Source: Bacteroidia bacterium (GTDB taxonomy: Bacteria > Bacteroidota > Bacteroidia > NS11-12g > UBA9320). Taken from it: DNA of 59,217 nucleotides. How positions within the stretch are numbered: the stretch's first letter is position 1; each line of letters opens with the position of its first letter. Under the pieces are notes generated by a model. That model was given only the letters and a program-made list of their open reading frames with translations, searched no databases and had not been told where the DNA came from. Made by a program: the position numbers and the translations under genes. Shown here piece after piece: positions 45,047 through 54,755 of this stretch. Location of the stretch: contig JAFMCI010000009.1 of assembly GCA_017857855.1 (NCBI GenBank), positions 1 to 59,217 of the forward strand, in the 5' to 3' direction.

Positions 45047-46213
45047 ATGTTGAAGAAGTATCCTGTACAATTTTGGCTTTTGTGTTTAAGTACATGGCTT
45101 TTTTTCTTCAGTTTTACTTTACTTGTTCCTGAACTATCCGATTATATAACCTCTCTGGGAGGGGAGGATTATAAAGGCGCTACGATAGGCCTCTTTACCA
45201 TCGCGGCTTTACTATCAAGACCTATTAGTGGCAAACTGGCGGATGTAATAGGAAGGCTGCCCGTAATGATTTTTGGAGGTGCAGTGTGTGTTGTGATGTC
45301 CATATTATATCCATTGTTCACTAGTGTTTTTGGTTTCCTTGTTCTCCGTTTTTTTCATGGAATGAGTACTGGATTCATGCCCACAGGTACGGTTGCGTAT
45401 TTGGCAGATATTATCCCAAAAGATAAGCGCGGAGAGGCAATGGGTTTAATTGGAATAATGAATAATCTAGGAATGATGAGTGGCTATGCTGTAAGTGGTT
45501 ATGTGGTTCAATATTTAGGTTTAACCAATATGTTTTGGTTATCTGGAGTTATTGCTTTTTTGTCGGTCGCTATTGTTCTTGGTATGGAAGAAAGTTTACC
45601 CAACGCCGCAAAGTTGCGAGTTACGCATTTTAAATTAAAAATAGAAGATCTCTGGGATAGTAGAGCTAAAGAACCTGCCATTTTAATGATGCTCACTGTG
45701 ACTATGTTTGGAGCAATCATTACTTTGATACCCGATTATTCAAAAGGTCTAGGGATTCTAAATAAAGGACTTTTTATTTCTATTATGACGGTTGCTACCA
45801 TTCTCACACGATTATTTACCAGTAAGATGTCTGACGTGAGAGGTCGCATATTTAGTTGTAAGATAGGAACTGCTTTTTGGATTTTAGGCGCAGTACTTCT
45901 TGTTTTCAGACAAATAGAATTATTCTATTTATCAGCTGTTGTCTGTGGTTTTGCCTCGGGTATAAACTCCCCAGCTTTATTCGCTTGGGCAGTTGATGTG
46001 GCTAACGGTCATCGAGCAGGCAGAGCAATGGCAACATTATTTATAGCACTGGAAGCAGGGATTACAATTGGAGCATTTGCATCAGCTTTTATTTACAACA
46101 ATCATTTTGAAAATTTCACGTTCGTTTTCTCAGCCATTGCCATTCTAAATATGGGCGCTTTGACCTTTCTTTTTTTTGGAGTTAAAAATCCTAAAGAGCC
46201 TTTACTTAATTAA
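45047..46213 (+). CDS. Major facilitator superfamily transporter
   Basis: The 388-residue integral membrane protein has about 12 hydrophobic segments. The loop 2-3 motif is SGKLADVIGRLPVM, the standard MFS motif A pattern, and the second half has TSKMSDVRGRIF in the equivalent loop. The pattern fits a drug or sugar efflux-type MFS protein; the substrate cannot be told. The ATG at 45047 is used; an upstream TTG at 45038 would add three residues. Confidence 0.88.
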   Translation: MLKKYPVQFWLLCLSTWLFFFSFTLLVPELSDYITSLGGEDYKGATIGLFTIAALLSRPISGKLADVIGRLPVMIFGGAVCVVMSILYPLFTSVFGFLVLRFFHGMSTGFMPTGTVAYLADIIPKDKRGEAMGLIGIMNNLGMMSGYAVSGYVVQYLGLTNMFWLSGVIAFLSVAIVLGMEESLPNAAKLRVTHFKLKIEDLWDSRAKEPAILMMLTVTMFGAIITLIPDYSKGLGILNKGLFISIMTVATILTRLFTSKMSDVRGRIFSCKIGTAFWILGAVLLVFRQIELFYLSAVVCGFASGINSPALFAWAVDVANGHRAGRAMATLFIALEAGITIGAFASAFIYNNHFENFTFVFSAIAILNMGALTFLFFGVKNPKEPLLN

Positions 46214-46303
46214 TTGCTACTTTGTAGCGATTAAAAATAAACTTAAAACGTAGGTTTTTAGGGTGTCTTGGAAGAAAAAGTGACCCATAAATTAAGATAT
46301 GAA

Positions 46304-46318
46304 CAATTACTGTAATTG
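46304..46318. promoter_or_regulatory. 15-base palindrome upstream of the nqr operon
   Basis: CAATTAC and GTAATTG flank a central T, forming a perfect inverted repeat. It ends 26 bases before the -7 element, next to where a -33 element would lie. It could be an operator for a dimeric regulator of nqr; the regulator is not identified. Confidence 0.5.
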
Positions 46319-46344
46319 AGGCGTTTATTTTTTAGTCAAAATAA

Positions 46345-46352
46345 TACATTTG
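46345..46352 (+). promoter_or_regulatory. -7 promoter element of the nqr operon
   Basis: TACATTTG matches TAnnTTTG exactly and lies 22 bases before the nqrA ATG. No clear -33 TTTG is seen at the usual spacing, which would suit an activated promoter. Confidence 0.6.
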
Positions 46353-46374
46353 CAGGAAATTTTAAACGTTTTTA

Positions 46375-47721
46375 ATGGGTCAGAATATTAAAATAAAACG
46401 CGGATTAGATATTAATTTAGAAGGTTCTCCTTCGAATGATATTTATAGCGTAAATTCCCCTGCTACGTTCGCAATCAAGCCTACCGATATCAAAGGTCTC
46501 GTACCAAAGATGAACGTTAAGCAAGGTGACGAAGTAAAGGCGGGTGATTGTCTTTTTACAGACAAGAAGAATGAACGAATTTGCTTCACCGCTCCGGTTA
46601 GTGGGGAAATAGCAGAAGTAGTAAGAGGCGACAGAAGAGCTATACTAGCAGTCAAAATATTGGCTGACTCCAAAGTTTCTTTCAAGAGCTTTGATACTAG
46701 CGGATACGAAACCAAAAGTGCCGATGAATTGAAGGAGCTTTTATTAACATCAGGTTTGTGGCCGTTCATAGTGCAACGACCATTTGGTGTCTTAGCAGAT
46801 CCTTCTGTTACTCCAAAAGCTATTCATGTTTCAGGTTTTGATTCTGCTCCTTTGGCAGCAGATGTATCTATTACCTTAAAGGGTGAAGAAGCTAACATAA
46901 AAGCGGGATTTGAAGTACTGAAAAAATTAACAAGTGGTAAAGTTCATCTTAATTTACATTCCGCAAAAGATAGCTCTGTTTATGCCGCTGTTGAAGGAGT
47001 GGAAAGAAATGACTTTAGTGGACCTCACCCAAGTGGTTTAGTAGGTGTTCAAATTAATAAGATTGACCCCATCAATAAAGGAGAAGTGGTATGGACTTTA
47101 AAACCACAGCACGTTGCTTTTATTGGTAAATTCTTTGAAACGGGTAATCTTAATTTGGAACAGACTATTGCGGTAGCAGGTTCAGAAGTATCAAAGCCAG
47201 GATATTACACTACTATAGTAGGCGCAGATGTTTCAGGTTTACTTGCCAATAATTTATTGAGTGATAACGTGAGAGTTATCAGCGGTAATGTGCTAACGGG
47301 TACCAAAATTTTGAAAAATGGCTATCTAGGTATGCATGATACCCAAATTTCGGTGATACCGGAAGGTGATCATTATGAGTTATTAGGATGGTTATTTCCA
47401 TCTTACCCTCGCCCTACTATAAGCTCTACCTTCCCAATATTTAAGTTTTTGAAAAAAACATTTAAAGCAAATACCAATCCGCATGGTGAGCACAGAGCCT
47501 ACGTGGTTACCGGTCAATACGAAAAAGTAATGCCAATGGACATTATGCCTCAGCAATTAATCAAGTCTATCATAGCTAAAGATTTAGAGCAAATGGAAAA
47601 TTTAGGTATATATGAAGTGATAGAAGAAGATATGGCTCTTTGTGAGTTTGTATGTACTTCTAAAATTGATGTACAAAGAGTGCTTTCGGAAGGTTTAGAA
47701 CTAATGGCTGAGGAGTCGTAA
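46375..47721 (+). CDS. nqrA: Na+-translocating NADH:quinone reductase subunit A
   Basis: NqrA is the cytoplasmic subunit of the Na+-NQR complex. The 448-residue protein begins IKIKRGLDINLEG and has RPFGVLADPSVTPKAIHVSG (20 residues) and the late CEFVCTSKIDVQRVL block. It has no membrane segment. It is the first of six nqr genes, with its own promoter; nqrB follows after 11 bases. Confidence 0.96.
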   Translation: MGQNIKIKRGLDINLEGSPSNDIYSVNSPATFAIKPTDIKGLVPKMNVKQGDEVKAGDCLFTDKKNERICFTAPVSGEIAEVVRGDRRAILAVKILADSKVSFKSFDTSGYETKSADELKELLLTSGLWPFIVQRPFGVLADPSVTPKAIHVSGFDSAPLAADVSITLKGEEANIKAGFEVLKKLTSGKVHLNLHSAKDSSVYAAVEGVERNDFSGPHPSGLVGVQINKIDPINKGEVVWTLKPQHVAFIGKFFETGNLNLEQTIAVAGSEVSKPGYYTTIVGADVSGLLANNLLSDNVRVISGNVLTGTKILKNGYLGMHDTQISVIPEGDHYELLGWLFPSYPRPTISSTFPIFKFLKKTFKANTNPHGEHRAYVVTGQYEKVMPMDIMPQQLIKSIIAKDLEQMENLGIYEVIEEDMALCEFVCTSKIDVQRVLSEGLELMAEES

Positions 47722-47732
47722 TAGTTACATAG

Positions 47733-48914
47733 ATGAAATTTTTAAGAGATCAAGTTGATAAATTAAAACCAACCTTTTCAGAGGGTGGTAAGTTAAGTTT
47801 CTTGCATTCTACATTTGATGCATTAGAAACATTCCTCTTTGTGCCCAACCATACTACACATAGTGGTGGTCATATTAGAGACGGTATAGACTTAAAACGT
47901 ACTATGTTTATCGTAGTTATTGCACTGCTTCCTGCACTTATGTTTGGTATGTGGAATTTGGGTTACCAATTTCACAGAGCAACAGGAATGGAAGTTAGCT
48001 TATTCGAAAACTTTTGGTATGGAATGCTTCAAACCTTACCTATCATTATAGTATCTTATGGTGTTGGTTTAGGTATAGAAATGGCTTTTGCGCAGTTCAA
48101 AGGACATCCAGTAAACGAAGGTTTCTTGGTAACAGGATTATTAATACCAATGGTTATGCCTGCAGATGTCCCATTGTGGATGGTAGGCTTAGCTACTGCA
48201 TTTGCAGTAGTTATTGGTAAAGAGGTGTTTGGTGGTACAGGGATGAACTTGTTAAATCCTGCGCTTACTGCCCGTATGTTCCTTTACATTGGTTATACGC
48301 CAGAAATGAGTGGTGATAAGTGTTGGGTGCCTATTGCAGATGGTGTTGCTACCGTGGATGGCTATTCAGGTGCTACAACCTTAGGTAATGTAGGAGTAGC
48401 GAGTTCTAATGGTACACCTTGGAGTGATTCATTGTTGTCATGGGGAACGAGTATATCAGATAGTATTATGGGAACAATTCCTGGATCTATTGCAGAAACT
48501 TCCGTTATTGCAATTTTATTAGGCGCAGTTATATTAATCGTGACAGGCGTAGGTAGTTGGAAAATAATGTTAAGTACCGTTATAGGTGCTTTATTTATGG
48601 GCGGTATTTTGAATCTTGCAGGCGGAAACGCATGGTACGATATGCCAGCGTGGTATCACCTAGTTATCGGTGGATTTATGTTTGGTACTGTATTTATGAC
48701 TACAGATCCTGTATCTGCAGCTCAAACAGAACGAGGTAAATGGATTTATGGATTCTTCATCGGTTTATTAACCGTACTTATTAGAGTATACAACCCGGGT
48801 TACCCAGAAGGAATCATGATGGCGATACTTCTTATGAACGTATTTGCACCATTAATTGACTATAGAGTAATTCAGTCTAACATTAAAACAAGATTAAATC
48901 GTGTCAAAGCTTAA
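47733..48914 (+). CDS. nqrB: Na+-translocating NADH:quinone reductase subunit B
   Basis: NqrB is the large membrane subunit, with about ten helices, carrying riboflavin and covalent FMN. The flavinylation motif SGAT is at residues 212-215, so T215 is the predicted FMN attachment site made by ApbE. GTGMNLLNPALTARMFLYIG (20 residues) and MTTDPVSAAQTERGKWIYG are further family signatures. The length of 393 residues is normal. It overlaps nqrC by 14 bases. Confidence 0.96.
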   Translation: MKFLRDQVDKLKPTFSEGGKLSFLHSTFDALETFLFVPNHTTHSGGHIRDGIDLKRTMFIVVIALLPALMFGMWNLGYQFHRATGMEVSLFENFWYGMLQTLPIIIVSYGVGLGIEMAFAQFKGHPVNEGFLVTGLLIPMVMPADVPLWMVGLATAFAVVIGKEVFGGTGMNLLNPALTARMFLYIGYTPEMSGDKCWVPIADGVATVDGYSGATTLGNVGVASSNGTPWSDSLLSWGTSISDSIMGTIPGSIAETSVIAILLGAVILIVTGVGSWKIMLSTVIGALFMGGILNLAGGNAWYDMPAWYHLVIGGFMFGTVFMTTDPVSAAQTERGKWIYGFFIGLLTVLIRVYNPGYPEGIMMAILLMNVFAPLIDYRVIQSNIKTRLNRVKA

Positions 48915-49638
48915 TAGAAATTCAAACGGGTATATCTTCGGATACGCCATCTTATTAACCCTTGTGTGCGGCACATTGCTAGCATTTGTGTCTGAAGGAT
49001 TAAAGGAAAAACAGAAAGCAGCTATACTTGTAGAAAAACAGAAGTTTATTCTAAGAGCAGGTTTAGGTGCAACTAGTTTAAATGGGTTAACAGATCCAAT
49101 GATTACTGAACTTTATAACCAAGTGGTTAAAGTTGAGACAATCAATTCAAAAGGGGAATCTGTTGAAGCAGATGAGGCCAAGCTTTCTATTTTTAAAGAG
49201 TATAAGAAACCAGCAGCTGAGCGAACACTACCTGTTTATGTAGTAGGGAAAAAAGATAATCCATCTGAAGTAGAATCTTTTGTATTACCCACTTACGGAA
49301 ACGGACTCTGGGATAATATTTGGGCTTATGTAGCTATAGACGGAGATGCTGAGACTATTGAAGGTATCGTGTTTGACCACAAAGGTGAAACTCCAGGATT
49401 AGGTGCAAGAATTACAGACGCTGAAATTCAAGAACGATTTGTAGGTAAGAAATTAGCCTATGAAGCAAGTTCGATAAATGCCCCTGATTTTCAAAAAGGA
49501 GAAGGCAATAACTTTGACAATGAACCTCAAAAAGTAGATGGTATGAGTGGAGCTACAATCACTGGAACCGGTGTAAATGCAATGCTTGATGCATATATGA
49601 CCTTATATCAACCGTACTTAGTTACTAAAAAGAAATAA
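48901..49638 (+). CDS. nqrC: Na+-translocating NADH:quinone reductase subunit C
   Basis: NqrC has one N-terminal membrane helix (about 9-29) and a periplasmic FMN domain. The flavinylation motif SGAT lies at residues 216-219, with T219 as the predicted FMN site (T225 in Vibrio). GETPGLGARITD is also typical. The start is a GTG inside nqrB. The 245-residue length fits. nqrD follows after one base. Confidence 0.96.
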   Translation: MSKLNRNSNGYIFGYAILLTLVCGTLLAFVSEGLKEKQKAAILVEKQKFILRAGLGATSLNGLTDPMITELYNQVVKVETINSKGESVEADEAKLSIFKEYKKPAAERTLPVYVVGKKDNPSEVESFVLPTYGNGLWDNIWAYVAIDGDAETIEGIVFDHKGETPGLGARITDAEIQERFVGKKLAYEASSINAPDFQKGEGNNFDNEPQKVDGMSGATITGTGVNAMLDAYMTLYQPYLVTKKK

Positions 49639-49639
49639 T

Positions 49640-50299
49640 ATGAGCACAGAAGTAATCGATAAAGTAGAAGTGAAAAAAGAGACAGAAGCTCTTTTTTCAA
49701 AAAAACGCAAATCCCTGGTTAGCAATCCAATGGATAGTGACAATCCTATTACAATACAAGTATTGGGAATATGCTCAGCTCTAGCCGTAACTATTGCATT
49801 ACAAGGAACTCTTATTATGGCTTTTGCTGTAATGTTTGTGGTTATGATGGCTAACGTTGTAATCTCTGCACTTAGAAATACAATACCAAATAGAATAAGA
49901 ATCATCGTACAATTAGTAGTTGTAGCTACATTAGTGGCTACCGTAGATCAGACACTCAGAGCTTTTGCTTACGAGCAATCAAAAGCTCTTTCGGTTTTTG
50001 TTGGTCTTATTATTACTAACTGTATCGTTATGGGTCGTCTCGAGGCTTTTGCTATGGGAAACAAACCATGGGATTCACTATTGGACGGTTTTGGAAATTC
50101 TTTGGGTTACGCTTGGATAATTATTGCCATCGCGTTTGTTAGAGAATTATTAGGTGCTGGTAAATTATTGGGATTTCAAGTACTGGATAAAGCATGGTAT
50201 ACTGCTAACGGATTTTTCGCAACTCCCGCTGCAGCATGTATCATTTTAGGTGTTATCATCTGGATACTTCGTGCAAGAAGCGGTTATGTAGAAGATTAA
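49640..50299 (+). CDS. nqrD: Na+-translocating NADH:quinone reductase subunit D
   Basis: NqrD is a membrane subunit with about six helices. Cysteines C45 (LGICSALAV) and C128 (ITNCIVMGR) are at the positions that, with two from NqrE, ligate an iron centre in the middle of the membrane. At 219 residues it has a somewhat extended N-terminus (about 33 residues). RELLGAGKLLG and the late ACIILG segment are family features. Confidence 0.96.
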   Translation: MSTEVIDKVEVKKETEALFSKKRKSLVSNPMDSDNPITIQVLGICSALAVTIALQGTLIMAFAVMFVVMMANVVISALRNTIPNRIRIIVQLVVVATLVATVDQTLRAFAYEQSKALSVFVGLIITNCIVMGRLEAFAMGNKPWDSLLDGFGNSLGYAWIIIAIAFVRELLGAGKLLGFQVLDKAWYTANGFFATPAAACIILGVIIWILRARSGYVED

Positions 50300-50334
50300 T
50301 AGTTGTACGTAAATAATATTAAGATTTTTAAAAA

Positions 50335-50955
50335 ATGGAAAATTTATTAAACATATTCGTAAGGTCAATCTTTATTGACAATATGATATTCGCTTACTTC
50401 CTAGGTATGTGCTCATACTTGGCAGTATCCAAAAAATATAAAACAGCTACAGGACTAGGCGCAGCTGTAATTTTTGTGTTAGCCATTACAGTTCCACTTA
50501 ACTGGTTAGCCTATAATTATTTATTAAAAGAAGGTGCATTAACTTGGGTAAGTGAAAACTTAGCTGATGTAGATTTGGAAGTACTTAAATTTATCGTATT
50601 CATTGCAATTGTTGCAGCTTTTGTACAATTGATAGAAATGATAGTAGAGAAGTTTTCACCTTCACTGTACAATGCGTTGGGTATTTTCTTGCCTCTAATC
50701 GCAGTAAACTGCTCCATTCTTGGTGCAGCCTTGTTTTTACCTTCACGTGAGTACAATTTAGCCGAAGCGACTACATTTGGTGTTGGTTCAGGTGTTGGAT
50801 GGTTTTTAGCAGTAGTGTCGCTTGCCGCTATCAGAGAAAAAATGGCTTACAGTGATGTGCCTAAGCCATTAAGAGGATTGGGAATTACTTTCATCGTTGT
50901 GGGTCTTATGGCCTTTGGCTTTATGAGTTTCGCAGGATTTAAACTTCCATTTTAA
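50335..50955 (+). CDS. nqrE: Na+-translocating NADH:quinone reductase subunit E
   Basis: NqrE is the paralogous, inverted partner of NqrD. It has about six membrane helices and cysteines C26 (LGMCSYLAV) and C126 (AVNCSILG) that complete the iron site. [20 protein letters not shown] (20 residues) at the N-terminus and [10 protein letters not shown] near the end are typical. It has 206 residues and lies 35 bases after nqrD. Confidence 0.96.
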   Translation: MENLLNIFVRSIFIDNMIFAYFLGMCSYLAVSKKYKTATGLGAAVIFVLAITVPLNWLAYNYLLKEGALTWVSENLADVDLEVLKFIVFIAIVAAFVQLIEMIVEKFSPSLYNALGIFLPLIAVNCSILGAALFLPSREYNLAEATTFGVGSGVGWFLAVVSLAAIREKMAYSDVPKPLRGLGITFIVVGLMAFGFMSFAGFKLPF

Positions 50956-50969
50956 GAAAAGTAAGAAAA

Positions 50970-52292
50970 ATGTTATTAGCAATAAATCAAACAGTAATCA
51001 TACTAGCGGCAGTAGTATTTACGCTCGTTATAATACTCTTAGTAACTATGCTTGTAGTTGCAGCTAAAAGATTAGTAAACTCAGGTGCAGTAAAGCTGAC
51101 CATTAATGGAGAAAGAGAAGTAGAAGTGGAAGCGGGTGGTACCCTCTTGGGTGCATTACAACAAGCAAATCTATTTTTACCTTCTGCATGCGGCGGAGGT
51201 GGTACTTGTGCAATGTGCAAATGTCAAGTTATGTCTGGTGGAGGTGACATACTTCCTACAGAAACAGGACATATTAAACGTAAAGATCAAAAGGATAATT
51301 GGAGACTCGCTTGCCAAGTTAAGGTGAAAGAGAATATGGTAGTTGAAGTTCCAGAGGAAGTTTTTGGGATTAAAAAATGGGATTGTACAGTTGTTTCAAA
51401 CTATAACGTAGCATCATTCATCAAAGAATTTGTAGTTAGACTCCCAGAAGGTGAGCATCTTGATTTCGAAGCAGGAGGATATATTCAAGTGGATGTTCCA
51501 CCAATAGAAGTTGATTTTAGTACTATAGATATTACTGCTCATCCAGAGTTGGTTGCATTGGGTAGAGACCCTATGGATTTTAAATCTGAGTGGGATAAAT
51601 ATGCTCTTTGGGATCTCAAAATGATTAATGATGAACCAATTTTTAGAGCATACTCGATGGCTAATCACCCAGCAGAGGGTAATATCGTTATGCTGAACAT
51701 ACGTATTGCCACCCCGCCATGGGATAGAAAAAATAACAAATGGATGGATGTAAATCCGGGGATTTGTTCTTCATATGTTTTCGGTTGTAAACCAGGCGAT
51801 AAAGTAACTGTCTCAGGCCCTTATGGAGAATTCTTCATAAAAGAAACTGGAGCAGAAATGCTGTACATAGGGGGTGGAGCTGGAATGGCGCCTATGCGTT
51901 CTCATCTTTTCCATTTATTTCACACACTAAAAACTGGTAGAAAAGTAACCTATTGGTATGGAGGAAGAAGTAAAAGAGAATTGTTTTATCTAGATCACTT
52001 CAATAAAATAGCTGCAGACTTCCCTAACTTTAAATTTTTCATCGTCCTATCGGATGCTGTGCCAGAAGATAACTGGGTTGCTAAAACAGATGTTAACGAT
52101 ACCACTGGAGATGGATTTACGGGCTTTGTACATCAAGCCGTGATAGATCAGTACTTAAGTAAACATGAGTCGCCTGAAGATATTGAATTCTATTTCTGTG
52201 GACCTCCGATGATGAACCAAGCGGTACTTAAAATGTGTGACGATTGGGGCGTTCCTCCTGAAAATGTGGCATTTGACGATTTTGGCGGTTAA
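50970..52292 (+). CDS. nqrF: Na+-translocating NADH:quinone reductase subunit F
   Basis: NqrF takes electrons from NADH. It has an N-terminal membrane helix (about 8-28), a plant-type 2Fe-2S domain with C74, C80, C83 and C115 ([10 protein letters not shown] then LAC), an FAD domain with RAYSMAN, and an NADH domain with [12 protein letters not shown] and [13 protein letters not shown]. The length of 440 residues is slightly above that in Vibrio. Its stop codon lies 42 bases before the terminator-like hairpin inside apbE. Confidence 0.97.
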   Translation: MLLAINQTVIILAAVVFTLVIILLVTMLVVAAKRLVNSGAVKLTINGEREVEVEAGGTLLGALQQANLFLPSACGGGGTCAMCKCQVMSGGGDILPTETGHIKRKDQKDNWRLACQVKVKENMVVEVPEEVFGIKKWDCTVVSNYNVASFIKEFVVRLPEGEHLDFEAGGYIQVDVPPIEVDFSTIDITAHPELVALGRDPMDFKSEWDKYALWDLKMINDEPIFRAYSMANHPAEGNIVMLNIRIATPPWDRKNNKWMDVNPGICSSYVFGCKPGDKVTVSGPYGEFFIKETGAEMLYIGGGAGMAPMRSHLFHLFHTLKTGRKVTYWYGGRSKRELFYLDHFNKIAADFPNFKFFIVLSDAVPEDNWVAKTDVNDTTGDGFTGFVHQAVIDQYLSKHESPEDIEFYFCGPPMMNQAVLKMCDDWGVPPENVAFDDFGG

Positions 52293-52312
52293 GTCATTCA
52301 GCGAAAATTCAA

Positions 52313-53341
52313 ATGAATTTATATTATAAAACTAAAGGCAGAGTAATCTGCCTTTTTTTTGTGTTATCAATACTGGAGTCTTGCAGTAGTGATAAGAAAA
52401 TAGTTACCCAGAGACTTGAAGGTAATGCGATTGGAACAACATATCATATTTCCTATTTGGGTGACGAGATTAAAAATTTATCCCAAAAGATTGACTCCAT
52501 AACGGTTGCGGTAAATCACGGATTATCCACGTATCAGGTTAATTCGATGGTAACAGCATTCAATTCAAATTCTGATTCTATTTGGAAAATTCCCTCAGAG
52601 TATGATCATTATACTGACGATATGCAGCATTTTATCGAGATGCTGACTTTATCTAAAACGATTACGCAAGAAACGTTAGGTGCTTTTGATCCATCTGCAG
52701 CATCACTTTTTGAAGTCTATAATAGGGCTAAAAAAGATGGTGTATTTATGAAAGATTCAGATGTTGAAGAGTGCAAAAAGCATCAAGGAATGGAAAAAAT
52801 ACAGTTTGATGAAAAGGGTAATCCCTATAAACTAGATTCTCTTGTTGCAGTTAATTTTAATGCTATCGCCAAGGGTTATTTAGTAGATATTATTTCGCTT
52901 TATCTGGAAACCAACGGGGTTATGGATTTTATGGTAGAGGTGGGTGGAGAACTTAGAGTGAAAGGTAAGAATGATGAAGGAACATTTTGGAAGGTGGGCG
53001 TAAATACACCAATAATCAATGCAAATCCTTCAGACTTCTTCACTGTCCTGGAGCTTGAAAACGTATCCTTAGCCACAAGTGGAAATTACCAAAACTTTTA
53101 TGAAGTTAATGGAAATATAATTGGTCACACCTTAGATCCTAGAAGTGGTAAGCCGGTTATAAATACATTGAAAAGTGCAAGTGTGCTGCACGATTATTGT
53201 GCCGTTGCAGATGCGTATGCTACCGCATGTATGGTCTTGGGTCTGGATGAGGCAACTAAGCTTATAAAAGCAAATAAGAGCCTTTCAGCCTATTTTATTT
53301 ATGACGATGGAACTTCACTGAAGGGCGTGTACGTAGAATAA
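52313..53341 (+). CDS. apbE: FAD:protein FMN transferase ApbE
   Basis: ApbE attaches FMN to the SGAT threonines of NqrB and NqrC. The 342-residue product is a lipoprotein with lipobox cysteine C24 (LESC), so it acts in the periplasm facing NqrC. Family motifs include GNAIGTTYHISY, VNFNAIAKGYLVD, FMVEVGGELRVKG and HTLDPRSGKPV. It starts 20 bases after nqrF and completes the operon. Codons 8-16, in the signal peptide, form a strong terminator-like hairpin with a T run. Confidence 0.95.
   Translation: MNLYYKTKGRVICLFFVLSILESCSSDKKIVTQRLEGNAIGTTYHISYLGDEIKNLSQKIDSITVAVNHGLSTYQVNSMVTAFNSNSDSIWKIPSEYDHYTDDMQHFIEMLTLSKTITQETLGAFDPSAASLFEVYNRAKKDGVFMKDSDVEECKKHQGMEKIQFDEKGNPYKLDSLVAVNFNAIAKGYLVDIISLYLETNGVMDFMVEVGGELRVKGKNDEGTFWKVGVNTPIINANPSDFFTVLELENVSLATSGNYQNFYEVNGNIIGHTLDPRSGKPVINTLKSASVLHDYCAVADAYATACMVLGLDEATKLIKANKSLSAYFIYDDGTSLKGVYVE
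52334..52360 (+). terminator. Terminator-like hairpin inside the apbE signal peptide codons
   Basis: A perfect nine-pair stem (52334-52342 with 52347-52355) closes on a GTAA loop and is followed by a T run through 52360. It begins 42 bases after the nqrF stop and encodes apbE residues 8-16. As RNA it has all features of an intrinsic terminator, so it may end most nqr transcripts before apbE unless ribosomes starting at 52313 open it. Confidence 0.7.
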
Positions 53342-53462
53342 AGGTTAAGAAGCGTATCCCTTGATAACGCAGACGAGAGAAAACTTCTCACCCTAATATG
53401 TTTTGCTAGAATAGATTAGAACAAAAAATAATCGCTTACTTTGTTTTACTTTATTAAAAAGC

Positions 53463-54710
53463 ATGAATGATCTAGCCAAAAATGTAGCCGAACGCTTTAT
53501 GCGTTATGTACAAATAGATACACAAAGTGACCCTAACAGCGTCTTGTTTCCAAGTACCGAAAAGCAGAAAAATTTAAGTAACATACTGGTAGAAGAATTA
53601 TTGTCTATAGGTGTTAATGATGCCTATATGGATGAACATGGTTATGTGTTTGGTACGTTGTCGAGCACTTCAGCTAAAGAGAATTTGGAGACAATTTGCT
53701 TCTGTTCTCATGTGGATACAGCGCCAGATTGCAGTGGGACAGACGTTAGGCCCATACTTCATGCTAATTATCAAGGTCAAGATATCATCTTGCCAGACGA
53801 TACTACTCAGGTTATTACCATCGCACAACATAAGTATTTATCAGAGCGTATCGGAGACGATATAATTACAGCGAGTGGGAAGACTCTCCTTGGAGCAGAC
53901 GATAAGGCTGGGGTGGCCATCATAATGCAACTAGCGGCAGAATTGGTAAACAATCCAACAATTAAGCACGGGGATATCCGAATTCTATTTACACCAGATG
54001 AAGAAGTAGGAAGGGGAGTAGAAATGCTGGACATGAAAAAACTGAATGCCGATGTTGGATATACTTTAGACGGAGGGCCAAGAGGCTCACTCGAAGGTGA
54101 CACGTTTTCGGCGAACGCTATGACCATTACATTTCACGGCATAAGTGCTCACCCAGGGTATGCAAAAGGTAAAATGGTGAATGCAGTAAAAGTTATTAGT
54201 CATTTTATGGAATCCTTACCGGCAATAGGTTTTTCGCCAGAAACAACGAGTGGCTCTGAAGGATTTGTTCATCCCTATAACTTGAAAGGGCAGTTGGAAA
54301 CAGCGAGTGTCGATTTCTTAATACGAGATTTCACTACTGCTAATTTGGAGAATCACCAGGCCGTATTGATTGAACTAGCTGAAGCAACTATAGCCCGATT
54401 TCCAGGTGCTAGATATGAAACTAGAATAAAGGAACAATATCGCAATATGCGAGAAGTGCTAGATACCAAACCCTATATAGAAGAATATGCCGTAGAGGCG
54501 ATGCATCGTGTGGGCATAAAACCTAGACAAGACCTTGTTCGTGGAGGTACGGATGGCTCACGCTTATCGTTTATGGGTTTACCATGTCCGAATCTTTTTA
54601 CCGGTGAAATGGCCATACACGGCAAACACGAATATGTGAGCGTGCAAGACATGGAAGCTGCGATAAAAACATGTATCGAGTTGGTGCAGGTGTATGAAGA
54701 GAAGGCTTGA
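53463..54710 (+). CDS. pepT: Peptidase T (tripeptide aminopeptidase)
   Basis: PepT is a cytoplasmic M20-family zinc peptidase releasing the N-terminal residue of tripeptides. Metal ligands lie in FCSHVDTAPD, LGADDKAGVA and FTPDEEVGRG, and RGGTDGSRLSFMGLPCPNLF (20 residues) marks the C-terminal catalytic part. The length of 415 residues is normal. It is a single gene, with a TTACTTTG stretch 18 bases upstream as a possible promoter element. Confidence 0.94.
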   Translation: MNDLAKNVAERFMRYVQIDTQSDPNSVLFPSTEKQKNLSNILVEELLSIGVNDAYMDEHGYVFGTLSSTSAKENLETICFCSHVDTAPDCSGTDVRPILHANYQGQDIILPDDTTQVITIAQHKYLSERIGDDIITASGKTLLGADDKAGVAIIMQLAAELVNNPTIKHGDIRILFTPDEEVGRGVEMLDMKKLNADVGYTLDGGPRGSLEGDTFSANAMTITFHGISAHPGYAKGKMVNAVKVISHFMESLPAIGFSPETTSGSEGFVHPYNLKGQLETASVDFLIRDFTTANLENHQAVLIELAEATIARFPGARYETRIKEQYRNMREVLDTKPYIEEYAVEAMHRVGIKPRQDLVRGGTDGSRLSFMGLPCPNLFTGEMAIHGKHEYVSVQDMEAAIKTCIELVQVYEEKA

Positions 54711-54755
54711 GACATGGAATTGATACTATCCCCTATTTTTACTCGTTAAGCGTAA

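Noticed and set aside
46212-46232. Hairpin GCTAC-TTT-GTAGC after the MFS gene as a terminator
   Set aside because: The stem is good but it is followed by an A-rich, not T-rich, stretch, so an intrinsic terminator on the plus strand is not supported.
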